Assembly (NCBI GenBank): GCA_964244295.1
Contig: CAXTIG010000024.1
Coordinates: 37,582 to 101,581, forward strand
DNA from: JAJAZB01 sp964244295
GTDB taxonomy: Bacteria > Bacteroidota > Bacteroidia > Cytophagales > Spirosomataceae
Direction: 5' to 3'
DNA: 64,000 nucleotides
Positions 42,259 to 52,716 of this stretch are shown one piece after another. The position numbers and the translations under genes are program-made. Below the pieces are notes generated by a model. The model had not been told where the DNA came from. It saw only the letters and a list, made by a program, of their open reading frames with translations, and searched no databases. Every line of letters begins with the position of its first letter. Within the stretch, counting starts at the first letter, position 1.

Positions 42259-43572
42259 TCACCGCCGCCGCCGTCCCTGCCCTCCCCCACCCGGTCTGCC
42301 ACCTGTGCGTTCCGGGCCGGTTTGCGCGGGTTTAGGGGCCGCCGGTTTGGGAGTTGGGGCTGTCTGCTTGGGAGCCGCAGCCTGGGCCGGAGGCCCGCCC
42401 AGTGCCGCGTTGGCCGGGCCGCTGCCGCCTTTTTTCTTGGCCTTAAATCGCTGCTGGTCGCGGTCGCGCTGGCTACGGTCGCTGTATTTTTTGTCCATCC
42501 GGGCCAGGTCGCTGTTGATGGGGCCGGGGGCTTCGACTACCAGTTCGGTCAGTTGCAGGAGCGAGGGCGGCACTACGCCTTGTTTGTTGAGGGCGATGAT
42601 TTCCTTCACCTGTTCGACGGGGATGGGGTGCCAGGCGTCCTCGCCCTTGAACCCGAACCACATCAGCCGCCGGAAAATATCGGTTTTGTTGAGAAAGGCC
42701 AAGCCCTTCTGGGTCTGGAGCGGCGCGTCGAGGCTGGGGATGTCCTTGAGCGCGTCCATGTAGGTCTCGAGTTCGTAATTGAGGCAGCACTTGAGCCGCC
42801 CGCACTGCCCGGAAAGCTTGACGGGGTTGAGCGACAGATTCTGGTAGCGGGCCGCCGAAGTGGTCACGTTGCGGAAGTCGGTCAGCCAGGTGGAGCAGCA
42901 CAACTCGCGCCCGCACACGCCCAAGCCACCGAGCCGCCCGGCTTCCTGCCGGAGGCTGATTTGCTTCATCTCCACGCGCAGTTTGAACTCACCCGCCAGG
43001 CGCTTGATGAGTTCGCGAAAATCGACGCGTTCGTCGGAGGAATAGAAAAAAACCGCCTTCACGCCGTCGGCCTGGAATTCCACGTCCGAGAGTTTCATCC
43101 CCAGGTTGAGTTCATGCACGATTTCGCGGGCGCGGTACATCGTGGGCAGTTCGCGGGCCACGGCCTGCTGGTGCTTTTCGAGGTCTTTGGCGGTGGCGAT
43201 TCGGTAAATGTCCGCTACGTCGGCGTTGGCCGGAATCTTCTTTTTGAGCATCTGCAAACGCACCAGTTCGCCCTGCAACGACACGTAGCCGAGGTGGTGG
43301 CCGTTTTGCACTTCCACTACGACGGGGTCGCCGGTGTGGAGGCTGATCGCGTTGGGGTTGCGGAAGTATTCCTTGCGCCCGCCCTTGAACTTCACCTCCA
43401 CGATGTCGAAGCGGTTGACCATCGACGGAGCATCCATGTTGCTCAACCAGTCGAACACGTTCATTTTATTGCAACCGCCGCTGCTACAGCCGCCGTTGCT
43501 TTTGCAGCCAGCGGGCGCGCCCGAAGCCTTCACGCTTCCGCAGCCGCCGGTGCCACATGATTTACAAGCCAT
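42259..43572 (-). CDS. ricT: PSP1-domain protein, RicT/YaaT-like
   Basis: 437 residues. An N-terminal Cys-rich stretch (CKSCGTGGCGS, CSSGGC), then the PSP1 domain with KAVFFYSSDERVDFRELIKRLAGEF and GGLGVCGRELCCSTWL and GQCGRLKCCLNYE, conserved cysteines that bind an Fe-S cluster in the RicAFT complex. The C-terminus is a Pro/Ala/Lys-rich tail. In Bacillus RicT is part of an RNA-maturation complex with RNase Y; its Bacteroidota role is less clear. Confidence 0.9.
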   Translation of the reverse strand: MACKSCGTGGCGSVKASGAPAGCKSNGGCSSGGCNKMNVFDWLSNMDAPSMVNRFDIVEVKFKGGRKEYFRNPNAISLHTGDPVVVEVQNGHHLGYVSLQGELVRLQMLKKKIPANADVADIYRIATAKDLEKHQQAVARELPTMYRAREIVHELNLGMKLSDVEFQADGVKAVFFYSSDERVDFRELIKRLAGEFKLRVEMKQISLRQEAGRLGGLGVCGRELCCSTWLTDFRNVTTSAARYQNLSLNPVKLSGQCGRLKCCLNYELETYMDALKDIPSLDAPLQTQKGLAFLNKTDIFRRLMWFGFKGEDAWHPIPVEQVKEIIALNKQGVVPPSLLQLTELVVEAPGPINSDLARMDKKYSDRSQRDRDQQRFKAKKKGGSGPANAALGGPPAQAAAPKQTAPTPKPAAPKPAQTGPERTGGRPGGGGQGRRRR

Positions 43573-43580
43573 TGTCTTTT

Positions 43581-43722
43581 CAATTAGGAATTAGGAATTA
43601 GGAATTACGAATTAGAAAATCCGTAATTAGCTGATTTTCAAATTGAAAATACGGCTCAGAAAATCCGTGATTCACGAAACTCAGCTATAAATTCCTAATT
43701 CGTAATTCCTAATTCCTAATTG
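43581..43722. repeat. Inverted repeat of tandem AATTAGG heptamers
   Basis: 43581-43615 carries about four TTAGGAA units ending ACGAATTAG; 43695-43722 is its complement with one unit fewer. Lies between purD and ricT (both minus). The purD stop (43709-43711) and last residues ISIRN are encoded by the second arm. Confidence 0.93.
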
Positions 43723-44995
43723 AAATGAGGTCTTTCCCGATGTCTTTTCGGTACTGTTTTCCTTCAAAGGTAATGCCTTCCGCCGCTTGTTGCGAGGCGG
43801 CGCGGGCGGTTTCGAGACAATCGCCCAGGGCCGTGACGGCCAGCACCCGGCCCCCGTTGGTCACGACCGCCCCGTCTTTCTGGCTCGTTCCGGCGTGAAA
43901 CACAGTCACGTTCGCGGGTGTTTCTACGAACGAAATTTCGTAGCCTTTCGCGTAATCACCGGGGTAGCCGCCCGACACGAGGACGGTGGTGACGGCGGTG
44001 TTGGAGCTGATTTTTAATTCCTGCTCGTCCAACCGTCCTTCGGCGGCGGCCAGCATCAATTCGACCCAGTCCGACTCGATGCGGGGCAACACAGCTTCGG
44101 TTTCGGGATCGCCCATGCGGGCGTTGTACTCAATGACCCAGGGTTCGCCATCGGAATTCATCAGTCCGATAAAAATAAACCCGACGTAGCGGATGCCTTC
44201 GGCGACCAGCCCGGCCAGAGTGGGTTTTACGACGCGGCTCTCCACTTTTGCCATGAATTCCGCGTCGGCGAAGGGCACGGGCGAGACGGCCCCCATGCCG
44301 CCCGTGTTGGGGCCGGTGTCACCCTCGCCGATGCGCTTGTAATCTTTGGCTTCGGGTAGAATTTTGTAATGCACGCCGTCGGTCAGCACGAACACCGACA
44401 GTTCGATGCCGGTCAGGAATTCTTCGATGACTACCTTGCTGCTGGCCGCGCCGAATTTGGCGTTCACGAGCATTTCGCGGAGCGTTTCCTTCGCCTCCTC
44501 AAGACTTTCGGCGATAATGACTCCCTTGCCCGCCGCCAGGCCATCGGCCTTCAGCACGATGGGCAGCGACTGGGTTTCGAGGTAGGCCAGGCCTTCGGCG
44601 AGGGTGGCGGCGCTGAAGGTTTGCGAGGCCGCCGTGGGTACGCCGTGGCGTTGCATGAAGGCTTTCGAGAAATCCTTGCTGCCTTCGAGTTGCGCCCCGG
44701 TGGCGTCCGGCCCGACGATGCGCAGGGTTTTGAATTCCTCTTTTTCTTCGAAGAAATCGCGCACGCCGCGCACCAGTGGCTCTTCCGGCCCGACGATGAG
44801 CAGGTCAATCGCGTACTCGCGAACGGCTTCGGCCAATGCTTCAAAATCGGTGGCGGCGATGGGCAGGTTGGTGGCGAGTTGGGCGGTTCCGGCGTTGCCG
44901 GGGGCGACGAAGAGGCGGGAGCAGCGGGGGCTTTGGGTCAATTGATGGGCGAAGGCGTGTTCACGCCCGCCGGAGCCGAGGAGGAGGAGGTTCAT
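43709..44995 (-). CDS. purD: Phosphoribosylamine-glycine ligase (GAR synthetase)
   Basis: 428 residues from the ATG at 44993-44995 (MNLLLLGSGGREHAFAH, the exact family start). ATP-grasp motifs LPIVLKADGLAAGKGVI and KVVIEEFLTGIELSVFVL, GPNTGGMGAVSP, and EYNARMGDPETEAVLPR for Mg. Joins glycine to phosphoribosylamine in purine biosynthesis. The C-terminus runs past the usual YRKDIG into ISIRN, read from the flanking repeat. Confidence 0.96.
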   Translation of the reverse strand: MNLLLLGSGGREHAFAHQLTQSPRCSRLFVAPGNAGTAQLATNLPIAATDFEALAEAVREYAIDLLIVGPEEPLVRGVRDFFEEKEEFKTLRIVGPDATGAQLEGSKDFSKAFMQRHGVPTAASQTFSAATLAEGLAYLETQSLPIVLKADGLAAGKGVIIAESLEEAKETLREMLVNAKFGAASSKVVIEEFLTGIELSVFVLTDGVHYKILPEAKDYKRIGEGDTGPNTGGMGAVSPVPFADAEFMAKVESRVVKPTLAGLVAEGIRYVGFIFIGLMNSDGEPWVIEYNARMGDPETEAVLPRIESDWVELMLAAAEGRLDEQELKISSNTAVTTVLVSGGYPGDYAKGYEISFVETPANVTVFHAGTSQKDGAVVTNGGRVLAVTALGDCLETARAASQQAAEGITFEGKQYRKDIGKDLISIRN

Positions 44996-45005
44996 TCGTA
45001 CTGGG

Positions 45006-45437
45006 TCAGGCGGGAAGTTCTTCCCGCACAAATTCGTCAAACAGTTTAATCAGAGGAAACCCTTTTCGCTTTAACCCATCGTGCAAGGGCTTGTCACGGG
45101 TTAACAGCTTGAGATTAAGTTCGATGGCCAGCGCCACGTACACCGTGTCCTTTGGGTCAATATCGGCGCAAAGTTCGGATGCTTCGGTGTAGGCTTTTTG
45201 CGAAATAAAAAAGCCGGGCAGAATGACCAGACTGTCGAACAGGTCGTGGGTGTAGTTTTTTAATTCCTCAAAATCGCCCTTTGCTTTTTTAAGGATGGTA
45301 TGGCGATACTTTTCTAATTCCAGTAAGGCAAAATCGGGAACGTGAAAGGTGTGCGTCCGAGCCAATTGCAAGTACAATTCTTTCAACGACAAAACCCTGC
45401 TGAAGAGCACGTTGGCGTCGAGTACGTAGCCGCTCAT
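45006..45437 (-). CDS. PIN-domain ribonuclease toxin (VapC-like)
   Basis: 143 residues with the PIN acidic set: YVLDANVLFS (first Asp), LLELEKYR (Glu) and ADIDPKDTVYVALAIELNLKLLTRDKPL (later Asp residues). PIN toxins cleave RNA and are held by the partner antitoxin. The start overlaps the antitoxin stop by four bases (ATGA). Appears intact. Confidence 0.87.
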   Translation of the reverse strand: MSGYVLDANVLFSRVLSLKELYLQLARTHTFHVPDFALLELEKYRHTILKKAKGDFEELKNYTHDLFDSLVILPGFFISQKAYTEASELCADIDPKDTVYVALAIELNLKLLTRDKPLHDGLKRKGFPLIKLFDEFVREELPA

Positions 45438-45667
45438 TCGCTTCGTGCCCGCCGCTTTTGTTCGTACTCCTCAAACGCCTCCTGGCGTGCCCGTTCAAAT
45501 TCAACTTCCCAATCGACGTCCGGGCGGCTATCGAAGAGTTGCTGAACGGCTTCCGCCGAACGGCGAAACCGTTGAAAAGTCACTTCCCGGTGAATCAATT
45601 CCTTGATGCGTTCCAAACCGAGCAATTGCAAATCTTCGGCGGGAATGTCCAGTTGAATCGTTGCCAT
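45434..45667 (-). CDS. Antitoxin partner of the PIN toxin
   Basis: 77 residues: MATIQLDIPAEDLQLLGLERIKELIHREVTF at the N-terminus, then a charged helical C-terminus (EFERARQEAFEEYEQKRRARSE) that would wrap the toxin. No family name is sure; function follows from size, order and the four-base overlap with the toxin. Confidence 0.78.
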   Translation of the reverse strand: MATIQLDIPAEDLQLLGLERIKELIHREVTFQRFRRSAEAVQQLFDSRPDVDWEVEFERARQEAFEEYEQKRRARSE

Positions 45668-45678
45668 GTTGAGGGAAA

Positions 45679-48000
<2,322 letters not shown>

Positions 48001-48132
48001 CGTCAAATGGGCCTTTTTAAATGAGCGGGTTACAGAACAGGGTTGGGGCGAGGTGTGGATGGTGGGGTCACAATCCGACTTTGAAATTAGCTAATTTTTC
48101 CAAAACTCAGTCGGGAAAAAAGTTGACGGTTC

Positions 48133-48260
48133 TCAGTTTACAGTTTACAGTTTATAGTTTTCAGTTTACCGATCTCACTCAAAAGGCCCGCCAGGTGCCA
48201 GGAAACGCACGCCAGTGGGCCTTTTAACTGAAAACTATAAACCGGAAACTGAAAACTTAC
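48133..48260. repeat. Compound inverted repeat with inner GGCCC hairpin
   Basis: Outer arms around AGTTTATAGTTTTCAG: 48150-48166 pairs exactly with 48226-48242, with extra CAGTTTACAG units outside. Inside, AAAAGGCCC (48181-48189) pairs with GGGCCTTTT (48217-48225). Occupies the recQ-DUF4293 gap and may terminate the DUF4293 transcript. Confidence 0.88.
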
Positions 48261-48262
48261 TT

Positions 48263-48739
48263 TCACCGCATCCGGTCCGCCGAGCGCACCAGTTGCTCGT
48301 CGCGGCGGATGAAACGGTTGGCCAGCACGTTGCAAATCAGCCCGACTACCACGGCGTAGAACCCCACGCCGTAGACGCCGCGCACTTCGGGCGTAAACAG
48401 CGCCGAGGCCCGGAACACCGACAGGTACGTGAGCAGCCCCAGCAGCGAAATCATTACCAGCGAATTGACCAGTCCGAGCAGCATTTGCCGCATCCGGTTG
48501 CGATAACTCAGCATCGAGTACAGCGCCAGCCCGGCGGCCAGCACCGCCAGGGCGGCCACGTAGGCCACGGTGTTCGACTCGGTACCGCCGCCGGGCCGGA
48601 TGTAGTCGAGGGTGAAGGCGTTGAGGCGGGCGGCTTCGCCCGTGGCCGGGTTGACTTTGCTCCAGGCCGGACTAAACAGAAACACGGCCATCGCCACGAC
48701 GATGAGGGCGAGAAAAAGAGATTGCAAACGTTGAATCAT
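48263..48739 (-). CDS. DUF4293 membrane protein
   Basis: 158 residues from the ATG at 48737-48739 (MIQRLQSLFLALIVVAMAVFLF). Four membrane segments: ~5-25, ~55-75, ~80-105 and ~115-140. The start MIQRLQS and overall plan match the DUF4293 family conserved in Bacteroidota. Function unknown; no catalytic residues seen. Confidence 0.88.
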   Translation of the reverse strand: MIQRLQSLFLALIVVAMAVFLFSPAWSKVNPATGEAARLNAFTLDYIRPGGGTESNTVAYVAALAVLAAGLALYSMLSYRNRMRQMLLGLVNSLVMISLLGLLTYLSVFRASALFTPEVRGVYGVGFYAVVVGLICNVLANRFIRRDEQLVRSADRMR

Positions 48740-48806
48740 GGGAAGTTGCTCGTAAAAAACCGGCGCAAAAGTAACGCCCGTTTGCAACTCCCCGTGCATC
48801 AGCGAA

Positions 48807-49212
48807 TCAGAGCAGCGTAATTTTCAGCGGGGTGTGGGGTTGAATTCGGCTGAAATCGGCGCGGTTGTAGGTGTAGAGTTCGGTGCAGTGCGTTTCGGCG
48901 AGGGCGGTGTGGAGGCAGTCGGTTGAATTTTGAAAACCAATTCTTTCGGCCAACTCTACCGCTCTCTGGAACTCCGTAAGCGTGGCTCCAACTGGGTCTG
49001 AGGGGTAAAAAAACCGCTATCTTCTTTCTTATTTCTTCGCGGGTCAACTTCAACTTGGAAAGCACGTAGGCCAATTCATTCAACGAAATAATGGAAATCA
49101 GAAACAAGCCATTTTGAGTAGCCCGCTCGTAAAGTTGAGTCGCCTACTGGTGCTTGGCTGCGTCCTGATCGACCTGGTAGTTGACCAAAACGTCGGTATC
49201 AAAATAAATCAT
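48807..49212 (-). pseudogene. Broken PIN-domain toxin (nonsense plus frameshift)
   Basis: Starts MIYFDTDVLVNYQVDQDAA at 49212, five bases after the antitoxin stop, but codon 23 is TAG (49144-49146). The frame continues ERATQNGLFLISIISLNELAYVLSKL, then a T7 run near 49015 shifts it; the correct end reads in another frame as IGFQNSTDCLHTALAE and LYTYNRADF. Adding up: an old PIN toxin inactivated twice. Confidence 0.88.
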
Positions 49213-49214
49213 CG

Positions 49215-49484
49215 TCAGTGATTTTCTTTCCAGTTTATCTCATCAATCAACGCATTGATGTCAATGTCAGCGGGAATTTTTGGAGGGGGAAACTCCCGGT
49301 TTAATTCCTGCGATTTTCGGAACATTTCCCGCTGAACCGCAATCCGTTGCCGCTCAGCATCGGGTGTGGTATCAACCACTTCCTCCACCGTCACCCTGAT
49401 TCGTTTCCCCGCAAATAATTGCCGGAATTGCTGCAAAAAGTCTTCGTTGGCCTCCTCCGGCCTCAACACAAACGTCGCTTCCAT
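49215..49484 (-). CDS. Orphan antitoxin-like protein
   Basis: 89 residues: LLQQFRQLFAGKRIRVTVEEVVDT-like N-terminal strand/helix and a C-terminal charged part (PADIDINALIDEINWKEN) typical of toxin-neutralising tails. It directly precedes the broken PIN toxin, so it is the antitoxin of that pair, now without an active toxin. Frame intact. Confidence 0.75.
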   Translation of the reverse strand: MEATFVLRPEEANEDFLQQFRQLFAGKRIRVTVEEVVDTTPDAERQRIAVQREMFRKSQELNREFPPPKIPADIDINALIDEINWKENH

Positions 49485-49615
49485 GACTTAAATCCGGTTA
49501 AGTTTCCCGAAAGATACAAAAATCCGGTTTCCAGGATGTTGGGCGAATGTCCGTCAGCCGACACCCCGCCCGCCCGGCGATGCCGACTTTTGTTTTCTCA
49601 AAAAAACCAAACGCC

Positions 49616-50050
49616 ATGACCCGTTTTCTGTTTTCGCTCGCGGTGGTCTTGCTGACTTCGGCCAGCGCATTCGCCCAAAAATCACCCGTCTTCGTCGCCG
49701 GGGGCGCGGCCATCCGGGGGTACGATGCCGTGGCTTATTTCAAGCAAGGAAAAGCCCTGAAGGGCGACCCGACGTTTTCGCACCCCTGGAACGGCAGCGT
49801 CTGGCCCTTCGCCAACGCCGAAGATTTGGCCCTTTTCAAAGCCAACCCCGAAAAGTACGCCCCGCAGTACGGCGGCTACTGCGCCTACGGCAGCGCCGAC
49901 GGCGAGGGCCACAAAGCCCCCACCGACCCGCAAGCCTGGGCCATCGTGGACGACAAACTGTACCTCAACTACAACAAAAAAGTGCAGGAAGCCTGGAAAA
50001 AAGACACGAAGGGGATGATTGAAAAAGCCGACAAAAACTGCCGACGGTGA
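49616..50050 (+). CDS. Exported YHS-domain protein
   Basis: 144 residues from the ATG at 49616: signal peptide MTRFLFSLAVVLLTSASAFAQ, then the YHS-like domain IRGYDAVAYFKQGKALKGDPTFSHPWNG, LFKANPEKYAPQYGGYCAYG. The YHS motif is found in metal-binding proteins; here GYCAYG keeps one Cys. Probably periplasmic. Role not known. Confidence 0.87.
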   Translation: MTRFLFSLAVVLLTSASAFAQKSPVFVAGGAAIRGYDAVAYFKQGKALKGDPTFSHPWNGSVWPFANAEDLALFKANPEKYAPQYGGYCAYGSADGEGHKAPTDPQAWAIVDDKLYLNYNKKVQEAWKKDTKGMIEKADKNCRR

Positions 50051-50070
50051 AGGAAAAAGAGTAGCCTCAC

Positions 50071-50955
50071 TCAGCCGAGCGCGTTTCGGACTTCGTCGAG
50101 AAACCGCGCCACTTTTTCATTCGGGTCGCCTTTGCCCAGTGTTTCGATGGGCAAAAAACCCCGGTAGCCGGAGGCGTTCAGGATGGCGACCAGTTTGCCG
50201 AGGTCGATTCTTTCCTCCTTGCCGTTGACCGTGACGAGTTCTTTCACCTGCCAGTTGACGGCGTAGGGCAGGGTTTGCTCGATTTGCCGGTACGGGTCGC
50301 CCTGCTGGTAACTGCCCACGTCGAGCACCAACCCCAGCCACGACCGGTCCACCAACTTCATGAGTTTGATCACCTGATCGGCGGTTTTCAGGAAATCGTT
50401 GTGGTTTTGCACGGCCACGATCACGCCGTGTTGTTGACTGTACTCCACGCATTCCCGCAGGTCGGGCACCATCCACGCGGCGATTTGCTCCCAGGAATAG
50501 CCGGGCGGATTGAGGTGCCCCGCAAAAATCCGCAGCACGGGTGCGCCCAGTTTGGCCGCGCACTGTACCCAGTTTTTAACCAGTTGTACGTCCTCCCGTC
50601 GCTTCCTCGCGTCGGGCTGGGTAAAATCGGTGCGGATGCCGGTGCCGCTGAGGCTCAGGCCAAGCCGGTGGGCCTTGCGTTTGAACTGAAACAGGTACTC
50701 GTCGGGGGGCACCTGCGGGTAGGTTGGGAAATAATAGCCGGTGATGTCCACCCCGTCGAAGTCGTGTTGGGCGCAGAAGTCGAGCAGGTCGTCGAGGGTC
50801 ATGGTTCCGGCCCGCAACGGTTCGTTGAAAGAGTAGGCGTTGAGGCTGGTTTTGAAGCGGCGGCCCTCTTTTTGTTCTGAAAAATGGGTTGGAATCAGCG
50901 CGGTTGCTGCCGATAGGGTTTTGAGGAAAGTTCGGCGGTGGAGGTGGGTTTCCAT
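50071..50955 (-). CDS. Sugar phosphate isomerase/epimerase-like TIM-barrel protein with Tat-type signal
   Basis: 294 residues from the ATG at 50953-50955. The N-terminus METHLHRRTFLKTLSAATAL carries a twin-arginine-type RRTFLK motif, so it is probably exported folded. The rest is an AP-endonuclease-2 type TIM barrel: FDGVDITGYYFP, LRIFAGHLNPPGYSW, VIVAVQNHNDF (metal ligands), LGLVLDVGSY and GFLPIETLGKGDP. Enzymes of this group isomerise or epimerise sugars with a divalent metal. Substrate unknown. Confidence 0.87.
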   Translation of the reverse strand: METHLHRRTFLKTLSAATALIPTHFSEQKEGRRFKTSLNAYSFNEPLRAGTMTLDDLLDFCAQHDFDGVDITGYYFPTYPQVPPDEYLFQFKRKAHRLGLSLSGTGIRTDFTQPDARKRREDVQLVKNWVQCAAKLGAPVLRIFAGHLNPPGYSWEQIAAWMVPDLRECVEYSQQHGVIVAVQNHNDFLKTADQVIKLMKLVDRSWLGLVLDVGSYQQGDPYRQIEQTLPYAVNWQVKELVTVNGKEERIDLGKLVAILNASGYRGFLPIETLGKGDPNEKVARFLDEVRNALG

Positions 50956-50987
50956 GCTGTGTAGAAAAATTTCTTGGTTTTCCCAGT

Positions 50988-51108
50988 CTGTCATCCAGGG
51001 CGCAGCGAAGGACCTCGTTGGACTGCCGGCCACTCGGCTGTCCGCTGTGGGCTATCGACAAACTACCCGGCAGTCCAACGAGGTCCTTCGCTGCGCTCTG
51101 GATGACAG
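50988..51108. repeat. 42-bp inverted repeat (CTGTCATCCAGG...GAAGGACCTCG family)
   Basis: Arms 50988-51029 and 51067-51108 match at 41 of 42 positions with a 37-base loop. Located between the hydrolase stop (51117) and the TIM-barrel gene start (50955). Shares CTGTCATCC and GAAGGACCT words with the repeat at 14775-14873. Confidence 0.95.
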
Positions 51109-51116
51109 GCCCTCCT

Positions 51117-52415
51117 TCAGGGCTTCGTGTGCCGCAACTCCAGCCCTACCGAAGTTCGCGGTTTGAAACCCGCCCAGGGTCCGTCGTTGCTGCTTTCTTT
51201 CAGGTCAAAAAACTTTCCGTAGTCCAGGCCCTTGAGGTGGATGCCCAAAAACGCAGTTACGAAGTGCTGGTTGATGTTGTTGATGCGGCGTTCGTTCCAG
51301 GCCGGTTCGGCGTAGCGCAGGTACTCGTCGAGGGGCAGACCGGGTTTCAGGGCTTCCGCCGGGGGCGGGTTGGGGGCCACGTTGTGCCGGGCGTTGAGGT
51401 AGGTGAGCAGGTAGCGGTCGGCGTTGACGGCCCCTTCGTAAATTGCCTTGATGCCCTTCTCGTAGCCCGACACGTCGTCCTTGCTGCCGGCCACGAACAG
51501 CGTCGGGCGGGTCAGGCCCGCCAGCCCTTCGGCGTCCCAGAGGCCGCGTTCCATGCCCCAGGGCGCGAAGGCCACCACGGCTTTGATGCGGGCATCCTGC
51601 GAGGCTTTGAATTCCGGTGCCCCCGTCGTGCGGACTTGCAGCGCGGTGCTCCCGCCGGTCATCTGCCCAAAGGCCTTCAGCGCCCCGGCGCTGTACCCGG
51701 CCCCAACGGCGTTGAGCGCCCCGTAACCGCCCATCGAGTAGCCGATTAGCGCGGTGTTGTCGGCGTTGAGCAGGCCGCTCAGGAACGATTTGCCGCCTTT
51801 GGCGCTCAGCCGGGCCATTTCGTTCAACACAAACAAATCATCCAGCGCCCGGTTGAGCAGGGTACTGGGAAACGGCCCCGCGTCGCGGAAGGTCGATTCG
51901 GCGTGGTCGATGGAGACGACAACGTAACCCTTCGAAGCGAGGTTTTCGGTCAAATACGTGAACAGCAACCGCGAACCGAGGTAGCCGTGCGAGAAAATTA
52001 CCAGCGGGTACGGCCCGCCCGAAGGGTCGGGTTCGGCCTCGCGCAGCGCCCGGCCCGCAAAGGTGAACGGAATCAGCGGGCGTTTGGGATCGTTGGAACT
52101 GCCCATCACCTGCTCGTACTGCACCAGCTCTTTTTTCCCCGCCGGAATCCGCGCCGGGTACCAGATTTCGAGGGTTAGCGGGCGGTCGTAGGTGGGGACT
52201 TGTCCGCCTTTGGCGTGGGCCACGTCCAACCGACCCTGGTCGGTCAGCGTGAGGGTACGCACCCCGACGCCCTGCGGCCCGCGCGGGGCCAGTTCGGGAG
52301 CATCGGGCAAGGGGTCGCCGAAAACGAACGGCTCGGTGGGGGTTTGGGCCGGGGCGGTGGGGGCCGCAAACTGGAGCAACAGGAGAAAGAGGAAGTGGAT
52401 TTTGCGGAAAACCAT
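51117..52415 (-). CDS. Exported alpha/beta hydrolase (PAF-acetylhydrolase/dienelactone-like)
   Basis: 432 residues from the ATG at 52413-52415: signal peptide MVFRKIHFLFLLLLQFAAPTAPAQ, oxyanion segment LVIFSHGYLGSRLL (~130), nucleophile elbow ALIGYSMGGYGAL (~225), acid LFVAGSKDDVSGYE (~315) and a His in LNARHNVAPNPP (~355). The order matches platelet-activating-factor acetylhydrolase-like esterases. Periplasmic or secreted lipase/esterase; substrate unknown. Confidence 0.87.
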   Translation of the reverse strand: MVFRKIHFLFLLLLQFAAPTAPAQTPTEPFVFGDPLPDAPELAPRGPQGVGVRTLTLTDQGRLDVAHAKGGQVPTYDRPLTLEIWYPARIPAGKKELVQYEQVMGSSNDPKRPLIPFTFAGRALREAEPDPSGGPYPLVIFSHGYLGSRLLFTYLTENLASKGYVVVSIDHAESTFRDAGPFPSTLLNRALDDLFVLNEMARLSAKGGKSFLSGLLNADNTALIGYSMGGYGALNAVGAGYSAGALKAFGQMTGGSTALQVRTTGAPEFKASQDARIKAVVAFAPWGMERGLWDAEGLAGLTRPTLFVAGSKDDVSGYEKGIKAIYEGAVNADRYLLTYLNARHNVAPNPPPAEALKPGLPLDEYLRYAEPAWNERRINNINQHFVTAFLGIHLKGLDYGKFFDLKESSNDGPWAGFKPRTSVGLELRHTKP

Positions 52416-52442
52416 CGGGGTAGTAAAACGATAAAAAGCGGG

Positions 52443-52524
52443 GGTCACCCTGAGCGGAGTCGAAGGGTGTGCGGTAGGCAGGCGCTGACCAGCCGCACAC
52501 CCTTCGACTCCGCTCAGGGTGACC
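52443..52524. repeat. Perfect 32-bp inverted repeat (CCTTCGACTCCGCTCAGG type)
   Basis: Arms 52443-52474 and 52493-52524 are exact reverse complements with an 18-base loop. Sits between the divergent hydrolase (start 52415) and ATP-grasp (52717) genes. This repeat type is widespread across unrelated bacteria. Confidence 0.95.
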
Positions 52525-52675
52525 TTTAAAAAACAGAAACCCTAAACAGTTCCAACGAGATAAAAAGCCGAAACCGGGGCAAACAGCGGATTTTTTTGGA
52601 CTTCACCAAACGTCCTCCCTCGCGACCCATCGCCAGCCTCGCGTTTGCGCGTTCCGAACGGCTTCGTTACCTTTC

Positions 52676-52714
52676 AAAACGCCCTGGCCCGCGTTTGGTA
52701 GGCCAGGGCGTTTT
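52676..52714 (+). promoter_or_regulatory. Strong hairpin ending two bases before the ATP-grasp start codon
   Basis: AAAACGCCCTGGCC (52676-52689) pairs perfectly with GGCCAGGGCGTTTT (52701-52714) around an 11-base loop, and the ATG begins at 52717. It looks like an intrinsic terminator but lies directly on the ribosome-binding region, so it may act as an attenuator or translation control. Confidence 0.75.
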
Positions 52715-52716
52715 GA

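Noticed and set aside
48799..49107. 102-codon open frame as a gene
   Set aside because: Middle of the broken PIN toxin read past the frameshift; only its first part matches the family.
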